Below are positions 15,548 to 22,757 of a stretch of DNA of 64,000 nt, piece by piece. How positions within the stretch are numbered: position 1 is the stretch's first letter; every line of letters starts with the position of its first letter. This DNA comes from a virus. The notes beneath the pieces were generated by a model. It searched no databases. It worked only from the letters and a program-made list of their open reading frames with translations, and had not been told where the DNA came from. A program made the position numbers and the translations under genes. Where the stretch lies: positions 1-64,000 of IMG/VR virus record IMGVR_UViG_3300034980_000132; one strand, written 5' to 3'.

Positions 15548-16593
15548 GCGATTTCCAGCTGCCACCCATCACGATCCACGAACGACACGCTGCGGGTGTG
15601 CTCAGCCAAGCCGACCCGTACTGGACGTCAGACTACGGCATCCGGGAGGTACACGAGAAAGGTGTCACCGGACAGAACGTGAGGGTGGGAATCATAGACA
15701 CAGGGATTGACGAACTACACTCTAAGCAGGACGGACAGCTGCACCACGCCATGGTCAAGGCTAAGGACTTCACCAACTCACGGCACGGTTACTGGGACAC
15801 ACACGGACATGGCACACACGTCGCCGGTGTCGTGGCCGCACAGAACCACAGCATCGCCAACGGGGTCGGCCTGTACATAGCCAAGGGGCTAGGGGACGAC
15901 GGGTCAGGCTCCAACTACTCCATCGCCAACGCCATAAACTGGCTGGTGGACGAAGAGGTGGACGTCATCAACATGAGCCTGGGGTCCAGCCGACGGAGCC
16001 GGATCATAGGCGAGGCTATCGAGCGGGCGGCACTAAAGGGCATCATCACCTTGGCAGCTGCGGGCAACGACTCCGGAGTCATAGGCTGGCCAGCCATGGA
16101 GAACTCAGCGTTCAGCGTGGGTGCCATCAACAAAAACAAGGACCTCGCTGGGTTCTCGAACTTCGGCCCCAACCTGGACGGCGTGAGCCCTGGTGTACGG
16201 ATACGAAGCCTGTACTCCAATGGAGGGTACGCGGTACTGAGCGGCACCAGCATGGCCACCCCGTGGATGACAGGGATGGTGGCACTACGCATCGAAGCGG
16301 AACGCCAAGCTGAGGTACAGATTGTGGACACGGTCCACGCGCTACGGTCACACCTACAGGTAACCGCGGAGGACCTGGGTCCTGCGGGCCGCGACCCCAG
16401 GTATGGGTACGGAGTCCCAGACACTAACCGATTTCTGCACACAGAAGAACACTCGGAGGAAATACCCGATGAAGACAAAGACGAGAACCGGCAGAGTGTT
16501 GACCTCATGGGCTTCAGTTTTGCTAGCCCTCCTGACGTGGGGCACGATCTGTCAGTCAAGCTCCCGCGGGGCAACTCCCTGGGAGGCAGTTGA
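15544..16593 (+). CDS. Subtilisin-like serine protease (S8)
   Basis: A 349-residue subtilase with the full triad: VGIIDTGID (Asp52), HGHGTHVAG (His89) and LSGTSMATP (Ser236), plus AAAGND for the oxyanion Asn. There is no signal peptide and no long propeptide (only about 45 residues before the Asp motif), so it may act in the cytoplasm or in the virion. The start overlaps the polymerase stop (ATGA). Its last 125 bases also encode the N-terminus of the next gene in another frame; the terminal 40 residues are acidic and low in structure, consistent with overprinting. Confidence 0.9.
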   Translation: MSDFQLPPITIHERHAAGVLSQADPYWTSDYGIREVHEKGVTGQNVRVGIIDTGIDELHSKQDGQLHHAMVKAKDFTNSRHGYWDTHGHGTHVAGVVAAQNHSIANGVGLYIAKGLGDDGSGSNYSIANAINWLVDEEVDVINMSLGSSRRSRIIGEAIERAALKGIITLAAAGNDSGVIGWPAMENSAFSVGAINKNKDLAGFSNFGPNLDGVSPGVRIRSLYSNGGYAVLSGTSMATPWMTGMVALRIEAERQAEVQIVDTVHALRSHLQVTAEDLGPAGRDPRYGYGVPDTNRFLHTEEHSEEIPDEDKDENRQSVDLMGFSFASPPDVGHDLSVKLPRGNSLGGS

Positions 16594-18196
16594 CCAAGCG
16601 TTAGCTGACCTCGGAGCCACGGACCCTGCCACCACCCGGTGGGTATGGGTCAAGAGCCCCGACATCGTACCGGATCTTAGGGTGGCCATCAACTTCGGTG
16701 CCAACCGCGGGGTCACGCTGACCGACGTCATCATGGTGGACGAGCAGCTGGCTCGGGTGGACTTCCTCAGGCTGGCCGACAACGAGAACGACGTGCGGGA
16801 CCTGCTGGATGCGTGGGAGTTACTCGTCAACGACGAACCGTACTTCTTATCGAACGACGTGGTCACCGAGGAGACCAAGGTCAAGGTGCCAGTGGAACCG
16901 TACACCGCACGCGACGGTGAGGAGTACGACTTCCGGTGGGAGCGTACCACCAAGACCCTTCGACCCTTCGGCCCGCACGTCAACGAGCAGGCAGTTGAGC
17001 TGCAAGCACAGACTGGTTCGGCGGTCCCCATTGTGGAGGCCCGCTTCCTGATTCACCACTTACTAGCTAACGAAGGCGGAGGACTGTACTATGAATTCCA
17101 AGGGATCAAAGAGTCTAATAACGAGAAACAAGATGATCTTACTTTTTTTCTTGCTTCTTACGGCCTCGATCTTAGCGTTGTCGAACTACTTAGGTCCGAT
17201 CAGAAATGGGCCACTCTTAGATCAGGAATCACCGGCAGGCCGCGTGCCGTACTCATCGTACCGCATCTCCGGTCCCGCCCTACGGTAAACCAGGGGAACG
17301 TGTACATCACCCTCGACTCATTCTACGGTGACAAGGCAGCCGAGCTGCACCCCATACTCAACCTTGTGGAGTCCAGGTACCGAGCCATCGAGCTGATCGC
17401 TGAGGAACCGTCGGGGCTCCTTCGGTTCGCACTGTTCGGTGGCAACGCTGACGAGAACGGGGACCTACTGGAGGCCAACGAGCAGCACAAGCTACAGCGG
17501 TCTGCTCCCAGGTTCGTGGTCACCGACACCACCGTACCGCCGCCACACCCCGCTATCCTTGAGCCAGCCATCAGCTGCATCAGGTGCCACGCTACCGGCG
17601 AGGGCTGGCGTGAGCTAGACGACACCTACTCTGTCACCCGGCTGCTACGGTCCAGGGTGGACGTGTTTGGGGACCAGGACGACGGGTTCCCAGACTTCGA
17701 GACCATCAACCGGGTCGCTGGCCTGTACACCGGGGACTTCGACAAGCTGCTGGACCGTGCCCGTGAGGACCTCGGTGGCTCGATGGCCATGCTGCACCCC
17801 AAGCCCATACTACTGGGAGACGGAACGCCCGTGCCCGTGGAGTCCGGTTCCATACTAGACGGTGACGCCACCAGCCAAGCGTGGGATTCCGTGGGTCAGG
17901 CCCACCGGGAGTACTGGTACGCCATGGTGGACATCCCAGAGATAGCCGCCGACATGGGGTATGTGGCCAAGGATGACCTGGAGGCCAGGGGTTTCCTAAT
18001 CTCCAACCTCCGGCCCCTGCCCCCAGATCAGTTTGGAATCCGGCCAGAGGACCCAAGAATTGCTGCAATTTTAGACGGGACCCCTATAAACAGGCTGGAT
18101 TACGAGGCTGTGTTCCTGGACGTGGCACACCGGATACGGTATAATGTGGGATTAGGCATGGTATCCACCGAAGAGGTGACCGACCCCCCACAATGA
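16469..18196 (+). CDS. Exported monoheme c-type cytochrome-like protein
   Basis: A 575-residue protein starting MKTKTRTGR, with a Sec signal peptide (hydrophobic WASVLLALLTW core). One heme-binding CIRCH motif is at residues 370-374, followed by about 200 residues; PPP and Pro-rich stretches flank the heme site. The rest is a large domain of unknown fold. The start at 16469 was chosen because GGAGGA lies 8 bases upstream and the signal peptide begins there; an in-frame ATG at 16403 would add a polar extension. The c-type heme is attached outside the cytoplasm by host Ccm/Ccs machinery. It overlaps the subtilase and is co-directional with the next cytochrome. Electron carrier, decoy or sensor are all possible. 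Confidence 0.75.
   Translation: MKTKTRTGRVLTSWASVLLALLTWGTICQSSSRGATPWEAVDQALADLGATDPATTRWVWVKSPDIVPDLRVAINFGANRGVTLTDVIMVDEQLARVDFLRLADNENDVRDLLDAWELLVNDEPYFLSNDVVTEETKVKVPVEPYTARDGEEYDFRWERTTKTLRPFGPHVNEQAVELQAQTGSAVPIVEARFLIHHLLANEGGGLYYEFQGIKESNNEKQDDLTFFLASYGLDLSVVELLRSDQKWATLRSGITGRPRAVLIVPHLRSRPTVNQGNVYITLDSFYGDKAAELHPILNLVESRYRAIELIAEEPSGLLRFALFGGNADENGDLLEANEQHKLQRSAPRFVVTDTTVPPPHPAILEPAISCIRCHATGEGWRELDDTYSVTRLLRSRVDVFGDQDDGFPDFETINRVAGLYTGDFDKLLDRAREDLGGSMAMLHPKPILLGDGTPVPVESGSILDGDATSQAWDSVGQAHREYWYAMVDIPEIAADMGYVAKDDLEARGFLISNLRPLPPDQFGIRPEDPRIAAILDGTPINRLDYEAVFLDVAHRIRYNVGLGMVSTEEVTDPPQ
17091..17288 (+). CDS. Possible overprinted signal-anchor peptide inside the cytochrome gene
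   Basis: A 65-residue ORF in another frame within the 16469 gene. It has GGAGGA 7 bases before its ATG. Its N-terminus is basic (SKGSKSLITRNK), followed by a strongly hydrophobic run (MILLFFLLLTASILAL), then a polar Pro-rich tail. In this stretch the cytochrome frame loses its usual G/C-ending codons, which suggests selection on the second frame. It could encode a small membrane peptide, in the manner of nested spanin genes, or be chance. Confidence 0.35.
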   Translation: MNSKGSKSLITRNKMILLFFLLLTASILALSNYLGPIRNGPLLDQESPAGRVPYSSYRISGPALR

Positions 18197-18210
18197 CCAA
18201 GAGGTGCGAC

Positions 18211-19146
18211 ATGATCAAGTGGCTACAGTATCTGTGTTTTGTTGGTTTCTTCCTCTTTTTTACCAGTGGTGCAACAGCTGGGCCCGTTTCAAATGCCGGT
18301 TACGAGCTGGGTCCCGACGGGCTGTGGTACCGCGGTGGTATCGGGTACGAGCGTTACTTGAGCACAGCGGTGGACGAGTTTGGCGAAGAGTACGCCGCGT
18401 GGCGTTACCGTGGAGTCGCTGAGTCTATCACCGCTAACACACCGGACTGGCGTGCCAAGCTGCTGGAGATTGTCGAGCGAGACCGGCTGGAGGCCGCACG
18501 CATCGAGCGAGAGCAGGCAGAGGCCACAGCTTTCCAGCGAGCCCTTGAGCTACTGCAACCGCAGGCCTACTCCGACGGGTACGGCCAGGGGCAGGGCGGT
18601 TACGGTCTCGGAGGGTACGGTGACGGAGGTTACGGCGGGTACGTCCCCAACGCTGACCAGGGCACAACGGTGTTTGGGTACAGCGGCAACAGCTACTCGA
18701 TGATCGCTCAGCTGTACGACCGCAACGTGCCACTGGTGCTGGCGCACTCACTGGCCGCTGCACAATCGCGTAGCGACAAGCTGTCGTCCAAGCTGGCAGA
18801 CAAGCAGTCTAGTCTGCTGGACAACTACGCCGAGATACTCAGGATTATTGCGGGAGATGCCCCGGCCACGGACCCGGTACCTGAGCAGCCTCCACGGCAG
18901 ACACCCCAGGACGACCAGCTCACCGCCCTGGAGGTAATCAGCAGCAGGTGTGCCGAGTGCCACAACGCTGCCAAGAGATCCGGCAAGGGTTCGGATCTGT
19001 TCCCCGACGGGCTAGACTTGACCAAGTGGGCGGACTACACGCTAGACGAGCGTGCGTTCGTTAGAGACGTTGTTGACTCGGGGCGTATGCCACCGGGCCA
19101 TGATCCCCTCACCGAGGCCGAAAGACTGGCCTTCCACTTACCATAA
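18211..19146 (+). CDS. Exported c-type cytochrome (CAECH ... MPPG)
   Basis: A 311-residue protein with a signal peptide (KWLQYLCFVGFFLFFTSGATAG). Residues about 116-150 are Gly/Tyr-rich (repeats of GGYG). The C-terminal 70 residues form a classical small cytochrome c domain: ISSRCAECHNA with heme motif Cys247-Cys250-His251 and GRMPPG with the likely axial Met293, then LTEAERLAFHL. Planctomycete cytochrome domains look the same. The ATG at 18211 has AGAGGTG ahead; an ATG at 18193 overlaps the previous stop but lacks an RBS. It is co-transcribed with the larger cytochrome-like protein and may be its redox partner. Confidence 0.82.
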   Translation: MIKWLQYLCFVGFFLFFTSGATAGPVSNAGYELGPDGLWYRGGIGYERYLSTAVDEFGEEYAAWRYRGVAESITANTPDWRAKLLEIVERDRLEAARIEREQAEATAFQRALELLQPQAYSDGYGQGQGGYGLGGYGDGGYGGYVPNADQGTTVFGYSGNSYSMIAQLYDRNVPLVLAHSLAAAQSRSDKLSSKLADKQSSLLDNYAEILRIIAGDAPATDPVPEQPPRQTPQDDQLTALEVISSRCAECHNAAKRSGKGSDLFPDGLDLTKWADYTLDERAFVRDVVDSGRMPPGHDPLTEAERLAFHLP

Positions 19147-19156
19147 GGTACAGAAC

Positions 19157-19528
19157 ATGAAGTACATCGTGACCTCCCTCGTACTGTTTGTGGCGCTGTT
19201 GTTTGCCGACTCGGCACACGCCACCAATTTCTTTCGCGGCAACCGAGGATTCAACCGCGGCTTCAACGTACAGCTCGGGCTGTTCGGCTTCCAGAACCGA
19301 CAGCGGTTCCAGTCGTTCGTCAACCGCAACGGCGACATCGTGACCGTCAACCAGTTTGGAAACGTGGTAGACATCCAACGAAGGTTCAACCGGTTTGACA
19401 GGTTCAACAATTTCAATCGGTTCAACAACTTCAACCGAAACTTCAACAACAACCGATTCAACCGTTTCAACAACTTCAATCGTGGACGGTTCATCAGAAT
19501 TAACGGAGTGTTAGTACGCATCCGATGA
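19157..19528 (+). CDS. Exported Asn/Phe/Arg-repeat protein
   Basis: A 123-residue protein with a Sec signal peptide (cleavage near SAHA, residue 22). The mature part is extremely biased: many copies of short units such as FNRFNNFNR (about residues 75-115), and almost no acidic residues. AAGG lies upstream. It follows the second cytochrome by 10 bases and its stop overlaps the next ATG. The basic, aromatic repeats could bind polyanions, cell-wall polymer or heme proteins. No homologous family recognised. Confidence 0.75.
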   Translation: MKYIVTSLVLFVALLFADSAHATNFFRGNRGFNRGFNVQLGLFGFQNRQRFQSFVNRNGDIVTVNQFGNVVDIQRRFNRFDRFNNFNRFNNFNRNFNNNRFNRFNNFNRGRFIRINGVLVRIR

Positions 19529-19800
19529 ACAAACCTAGACCGTCAACCTACTATGACGCGGCCCTCAAAATGACCGAAGGTGGGTGCCCAGCCGCTGTGG
19601 TTGAGCACGCCACCGGGATGTCATGGGCCAAACTGGTCAGCCGGTTCCCCGACGCACGACGTGACGAGGGATACCCTAGCATCCCCAACAAACTCTACTG
19701 CGGTCGCTGCCGCTGTCACGTCAACCGGGTGCCGTGTGTCAAGTGCGACATGGTTAATGGGAACGGCTTTGATCGCCTTGAGATCCCAGCGGGGTCCTAA
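19525..19800 (+). CDS. 91-residue zinc-binding protein
   Basis: Starts in an ATGA overlap with the previous gene. The N-terminal 45 residues look like a helix-turn-helix (YDAALKMTEGGCPAAVVEHA). The C-terminus has CGRCRCHVNRVPCVKC, five Cys and a His suited to one or two zinc ions. Last gene of the plus-strand polymerase/cytochrome operon. Its 3' end overlaps, tail to tail, the minus-strand gene 19754-20032 by 47 bases. Possibly a small DNA-binding regulator. Confidence 0.7.
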   Translation: MNKPRPSTYYDAALKMTEGGCPAAVVEHATGMSWAKLVSRFPDARRDEGYPSIPNKLYCGRCRCHVNRVPCVKCDMVNGNGFDRLEIPAGS

Positions 19801-20032
19801 GCTCGTCGGCCACCTGCTTGGTGAACATCGACGCGAACCGTGCCCTCGGCCTCCCTGCGTTGGGCTTTTTTCTCCGCAGCATCTTGCGGTTCACCAGCTC
19901 CACGTCCGTGGCCTTGCCGGATCTTATCAGCCTGCGTGCCGACTCATAGCAGGCCCGGCACAGCCCGCGGTGCTTCTCCTGCTTGGTGCATCCCCTGATC
20001 ATGCAGTTGAGTTTCTTATTTTTTCTTGGCAT
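19754..20032 (-). CDS. 92-residue zinc-knuckle protein
   Basis: Starts MPRKNKKLNC and carries CMIRGCTKQEKHRGLCRACYE (residues 10-30): four Cys and a His in the pattern of small phage or planctomycete zinc proteins. A basic helix follows (ARRLIRSG, RKMLRRKKP). GGAGG lies 8 bases upstream. Last gene of the minus-strand operon. DNA or RNA binding is likely from the basic charge; function unknown. Confidence 0.72.
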   Translation of the reverse strand: MPRKNKKLNCMIRGCTKQEKHRGLCRACYESARRLIRSGKATDVELVNRKMLRRKKPNAGRPRARFASMFTKQVADELRTPLGSQGDQSRSH

Positions 20033-20135
20033 TCTTGACCCTCCTTTTTATCTTGAAGATGCGAGTCCAGCCCTCCTTGTACTTTTTTGGGTTCGACCTG
20101 TTACGGTCTCCCTTTCCGTTCTGTATCTCAGACAT
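20016..20135 (-). CDS. 39-residue GKGDRNR mini-protein
   Basis: A very short basic protein beginning MSEIQNGKGDRNRSNPKKY and continuing with EGWTRIFK and a Lys/Arg tail. The GKGDxxR...Y..GW..IF pattern recurs in many tiny phage proteins of unknown role, which supports this as a real gene. The ATG overlaps the end of the saccharopine-dehydrogenase-like gene by 8 bases, and its 3' end holds the RBS of the next gene. Confidence 0.7.
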   Translation of the reverse strand: MSEIQNGKGDRNRSNPKKYKEGWTRIFKIKRRVKNAKKK

Positions 20136-21234
20136 CGCTGGTCCCCCTGTTGAATTCTACGCCGAACCTGTTGCCCAGGAACTCCGGCAGGTGCATGTAT
20201 TCCTGCTTCATGAACCCCCGCCCCGGCAGCTTGCCAGTGACGTGCAGGTCCAGGGCAGTACACACACCAGCCGCGGTGGTTACTTGGATGGCACTCCACT
20301 CGGTGCCCTCCAGGATCACGGAGTGCAGGGTCCTGGAGAAACTACGCTGCACATACTGATTGTTCAACCACCCCGTGGCGGTCACAAACACCACCACCAC
20401 GTCCTGCGTGGTGACAGGCACGGACTCCTCCAGGATCGCCTTTAGCAGGACCCTCTTCTCCCTGAGCCGAAGGTCGTTGATCAGGAACGACGCAAGGTCG
20501 CGGTGACCAGGGAACCTTATCGTCTTGTAGTTCAGCTCCCGCACGGCACCGTCCAGTGAGTCGCACAACGTCCCCAGGCCACCCGACGTGTTAAAGGCTT
20601 CGTACTCAACACCCTCCAGGCTGAACCTTTCCAGGCCTTCCAGGGGCAGCACATGGCTGTACACTCCGGCGTGTATGGCCTCGCACGGGTTGCAGTACTC
20701 ATTGATCAACCCGTCGGTGGACCACGTTAGGTTGTACTTCAGTGCGTTACACGGGTACTGAGGCAGGGCACCCACCCGCATGTGCAGGGTGTCCACCGTG
20801 TCGAACTCATTGACTAGGTGTCTGGCTGCCACCGCTATAAACCCTGGGGCCAGCCCGCACTGAGGCATCAGGATCTGCCCCACGTTGGCGTCCTTCGCTA
20901 TGTCCTGCACGATCTTGGTGGTGTCGTTGTCCTCGGTCAGGTCGAAGTAATTGAGCCCAGACTTGACGGCACATTCCGCAATCAGTGGATTGAAGTGGTA
21001 CGTCAGTGCTGAGATCACGCTGTCTCTACCTCTCATGTCGTACATCAGCTGTGACTCGTCGGTCACGTCTATCTGGATTGCCTCGACGTTGGCGAGCCCT
21101 TGCAGGCGTGCCAGAGCCTTCACGTTGTTGTCACCCACCAGCACGTCGTAATCCCCCGTGGACTCCAGCATGGTGGCTATCATCCGACCAACGTGACCAG
21201 CTCCCAGCAGCAGTACTCGGTGCTTGTTACTCAT
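20128..21234 (-). CDS. Saccharopine dehydrogenase/LysDH-like oxidoreductase
   Basis: A 368-residue enzyme. N-terminal Rossmann fold: VLLLGAGHVGRMIA (7-20) as the GxGxxG dinucleotide site and DVLVGDNN for the second strand. The middle has PQCGLAPGF (about 124-132), a hallmark of the saccharopine dehydrogenase/LYS9/L-lysine dehydrogenase family. The family reduces or oxidises amino-acid imines with NAD(P); some members are carboxynorspermidine synthases. GGAGGAAC lies before the ATG. It is a metabolic gene inside a phage operon and may serve lysine or polyamine metabolism, for example making polyamines for DNA packing. The exact substrate is uncertain. Confidence 0.82.
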   Translation of the reverse strand: MSNKHRVLLLGAGHVGRMIATMLESTGDYDVLVGDNNVKALARLQGLANVEAIQIDVTDESQLMYDMRGRDSVISALTYHFNPLIAECAVKSGLNYFDLTEDNDTTKIVQDIAKDANVGQILMPQCGLAPGFIAVAARHLVNEFDTVDTLHMRVGALPQYPCNALKYNLTWSTDGLINEYCNPCEAIHAGVYSHVLPLEGLERFSLEGVEYEAFNTSGGLGTLCDSLDGAVRELNYKTIRFPGHRDLASFLINDLRLREKRVLLKAILEESVPVTTQDVVVVFVTATGWLNNQYVQRSFSRTLHSVILEGTEWSAIQVTTAAGVCTALDLHVTGKLPGRGFMKQEYMHLPEFLGNRFGVEFNRGTSDV

Positions 21235-21505
21235 TTTGTTCCTCCTTAGTAGTTACGGACCTCATGATTAGTTCGATAGGTGTGTGGTCTCTCAGCCAGT
21301 GGACGGGTACTTCGCTACCGTTTAGGGGTCCGTTCCCGGAGTCCACCCCCGTGCCCACACCGGTAGATCCGATGTAGCTGTACCCGCACAGATTGCACGC
21401 TAGGCTGTGTATCTCGTACAACAGGGGTTCCTCCATCAGACCCAGGTCATACGCCATCTGGGCGTGCTCCAGTGCTCGGTCTACCGTGGACTTGGTTATC
21501 GTCAT
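21227..21505 (-). CDS. 92-residue protein with CxxC motif
   Basis: The start at 21505 overlaps the recombinase stop (ATGA) and the 3' end overlaps the next gene by 8 bases, so it is embedded in the operon. Residues 1-25 form a helix (MTITKSTVDRALEHAQMAY). ACNLCGYSYIG and a Gly-rich loop follow, ending with HWLRDHTPIELI. Possibly a small zinc protein. Function unknown. Confidence 0.65.
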   Translation of the reverse strand: MTITKSTVDRALEHAQMAYDLGLMEEPLLYEIHSLACNLCGYSYIGSTGVGTGVDSGNGPLNGSEVPVHWLRDHTPIELIMRSVTTKEEQNE

Positions 21506-22185
21506 ACCTTGTCGGCCTCCCTTTGCAATACCCTGTCGATGGTTCGCTTTCGCCACAGTCTCCCTCGGCACAGGGTCCCCTGTTCGTTGAGGAACGTGCG
21601 TATGCCCCCCGCTGTGAGCCTGCGGGACAGCCGCACGATGTCCTGCACGATCACCTGCTCTTCCTTGCGTGGCACCAGCTGACCCTCCACGTTGGCGTAA
21701 CCGTACGGCGGTTTCTTGCTCACCGCCTGCCCGTTCGACTGTCGGTACCGCAGGCTCTTGCGGGTACGGTCGGCGGTTTGTGCTGCCTCGAATTCGTCGA
21801 TTGACAACAGCACACTGAGCACCAGCCTGCCGGTCGGGCTGCTGCTGTCCAGGCCCACGCCGTCGTTGTCCACGATGTGTACGGCTGTCCCCTCGGCGTT
21901 CCAGGCACTGAACCAGTGCAACCCGTCCGCCGCGTTTCGGAACAGCCTAGACAGAGACAGGCACACCAGCCCGCCGTTGTCTCGGGCCAGCCCGATCAGC
22001 TTGCTACCCTCGGGCCTTGCGGACAGCGGTGTCTTTCGGGCCGACGTATGCGGTTCCTCTAGCACCACCCCCGGCTTCAGACCCTTGGCCTCACAGTACG
22101 CCTCGCACCTCTTGCGTTGCAGCTCCAGTGTTAGCCCGTCGCTTTGGGTTGGTGAGTATCGAAGATAGATTGGTACGCCTGTCAT
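21502..22185 (-). CDS. Small serine recombinase (resolvase/invertase family)
   Basis: A 227-residue serine recombinase. YLRYSPTQS (7-15) holds Arg9 and catalytic Ser11; ARPEGSKLI and LSLSRLFRNAAD (Arg80, Arg83) complete the active site; a long E helix SIDEFEAAQTADRTRKSLR follows. The final 60 residues form a short helix-turn-helix recombinase domain, so it is a resolvase or IS607-size enzyme rather than a large phage integrase. AGGAGG precedes the ATG. It may resolve genome multimers, invert a segment or integrate. No obvious cross-over repeats were found near it. Confidence 0.88.
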   Translation of the reverse strand: MTGVPIYLRYSPTQSDGLTLELQRKRCEAYCEAKGLKPGVVLEEPHTSARKTPLSARPEGSKLIGLARDNGGLVCLSLSRLFRNAADGLHWFSAWNAEGTAVHIVDNDGVGLDSSSPTGRLVLSVLLSIDEFEAAQTADRTRKSLRYRQSNGQAVSKKPPYGYANVEGQLVPRKEEQVIVQDIVRLSRRLTAGGIRTFLNEQGTLCRGRLWRKRTIDRVLQREADKV

Positions 22186-22200
22186 GTTGTCCTCCTGTGG

Positions 22201-22407
22201 TTACTCGCCCCTGGCACCCTGCTTGACCAGACTCTTGATGTCCTCCGGCACTTCGTGCGACACAATCATGGCCGACAGGCCTAGTGCGTGCAGGTCCTGC
22301 CCAGCCTTGTGCCCCTGGTCAATTGGGTACGTCAACCTGGGGAGATCGACTACCAGGGACCCTTCGATGATACGGACGACCGGGATTTCATTTCTTGTCA
22401 TGCTCAT
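22201..22407 (-). CDS. 68-residue protein
   Basis: An ATGA overlap with the preceding gene and GAGGA 7 bases before the ATG. Mixed alpha/beta sequence: an N-terminal strand (IPVVRIIEGSLVVDL), then HALGLSAMIVSHEVPEDIKSL. The pattern resembles a small alpha/beta fragment without catalytic residues. It sits directly upstream of the recombinase gene, separated by 15 bases. Function unknown. Confidence 0.65.
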   Translation of the reverse strand: MSMTRNEIPVVRIIEGSLVVDLPRLTYPIDQGHKAGQDLHALGLSAMIVSHEVPEDIKSLVKQGARGE

Positions 22408-22757
22408 GATACTTTCCTCGCTATCAGGTCAAGGTTATGGTGGTCAGTTAGCCAATGGTCGGCAGCCTGCTGGTGCAGGCCGAACATCCTGCCGCACAGG
22501 GTACACATCACCCGCATGCGTGAGTCGCACAGTAGTGTGTACCAGGGGTTCCTGGTGTGCTGGCACAGGCCCAGCTCTTTGGCTTCCTCGAAACGGTCGA
22601 GTGCGGCCATCCAACGAGCCCTCGGTCCCATGACAGGAGAGTAGGAAATGGCCTCGTCCCAGTCTGAACGCTCCAGGGCGTCCAGCACACCGTCCTTCCG
22701 ATCCTTCGGATGCGGCCACTTTCCCTTGCGACGGGGGTAGTCACCTAGTTTTTTCAT
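22404..22757 (-). CDS. 117-residue protein with C2H2-like zinc finger
   Basis: Begins MKKLGDYPRRKGKWPHP in an ATGA overlap with the VWA gene. The C-terminal third has CTLCGRMF...HWLTDHH, spaced like a C2H2 finger (two Cys 3 apart, His pair about 15 residues later). The middle is helical and acidic/aromatic. Coupled translation with the VWA protein suggests a shared task, perhaps nucleic-acid or partner recognition. Confidence 0.65.
   Translation of the reverse strand: MKKLGDYPRRKGKWPHPKDRKDGVLDALERSDWDEAISYSPVMGPRARWMAALDRFEEAKELGLCQHTRNPWYTLLCDSRMRVMCTLCGRMFGLHQQAADHWLTDHHNLDLIARKVS

Noticed and set aside
19380-19490. Short regular repeats suggestive of a CRISPR array
   Set aside because: They are in-frame codons for an Asn/Phe/Arg-repeat protein without spacers.
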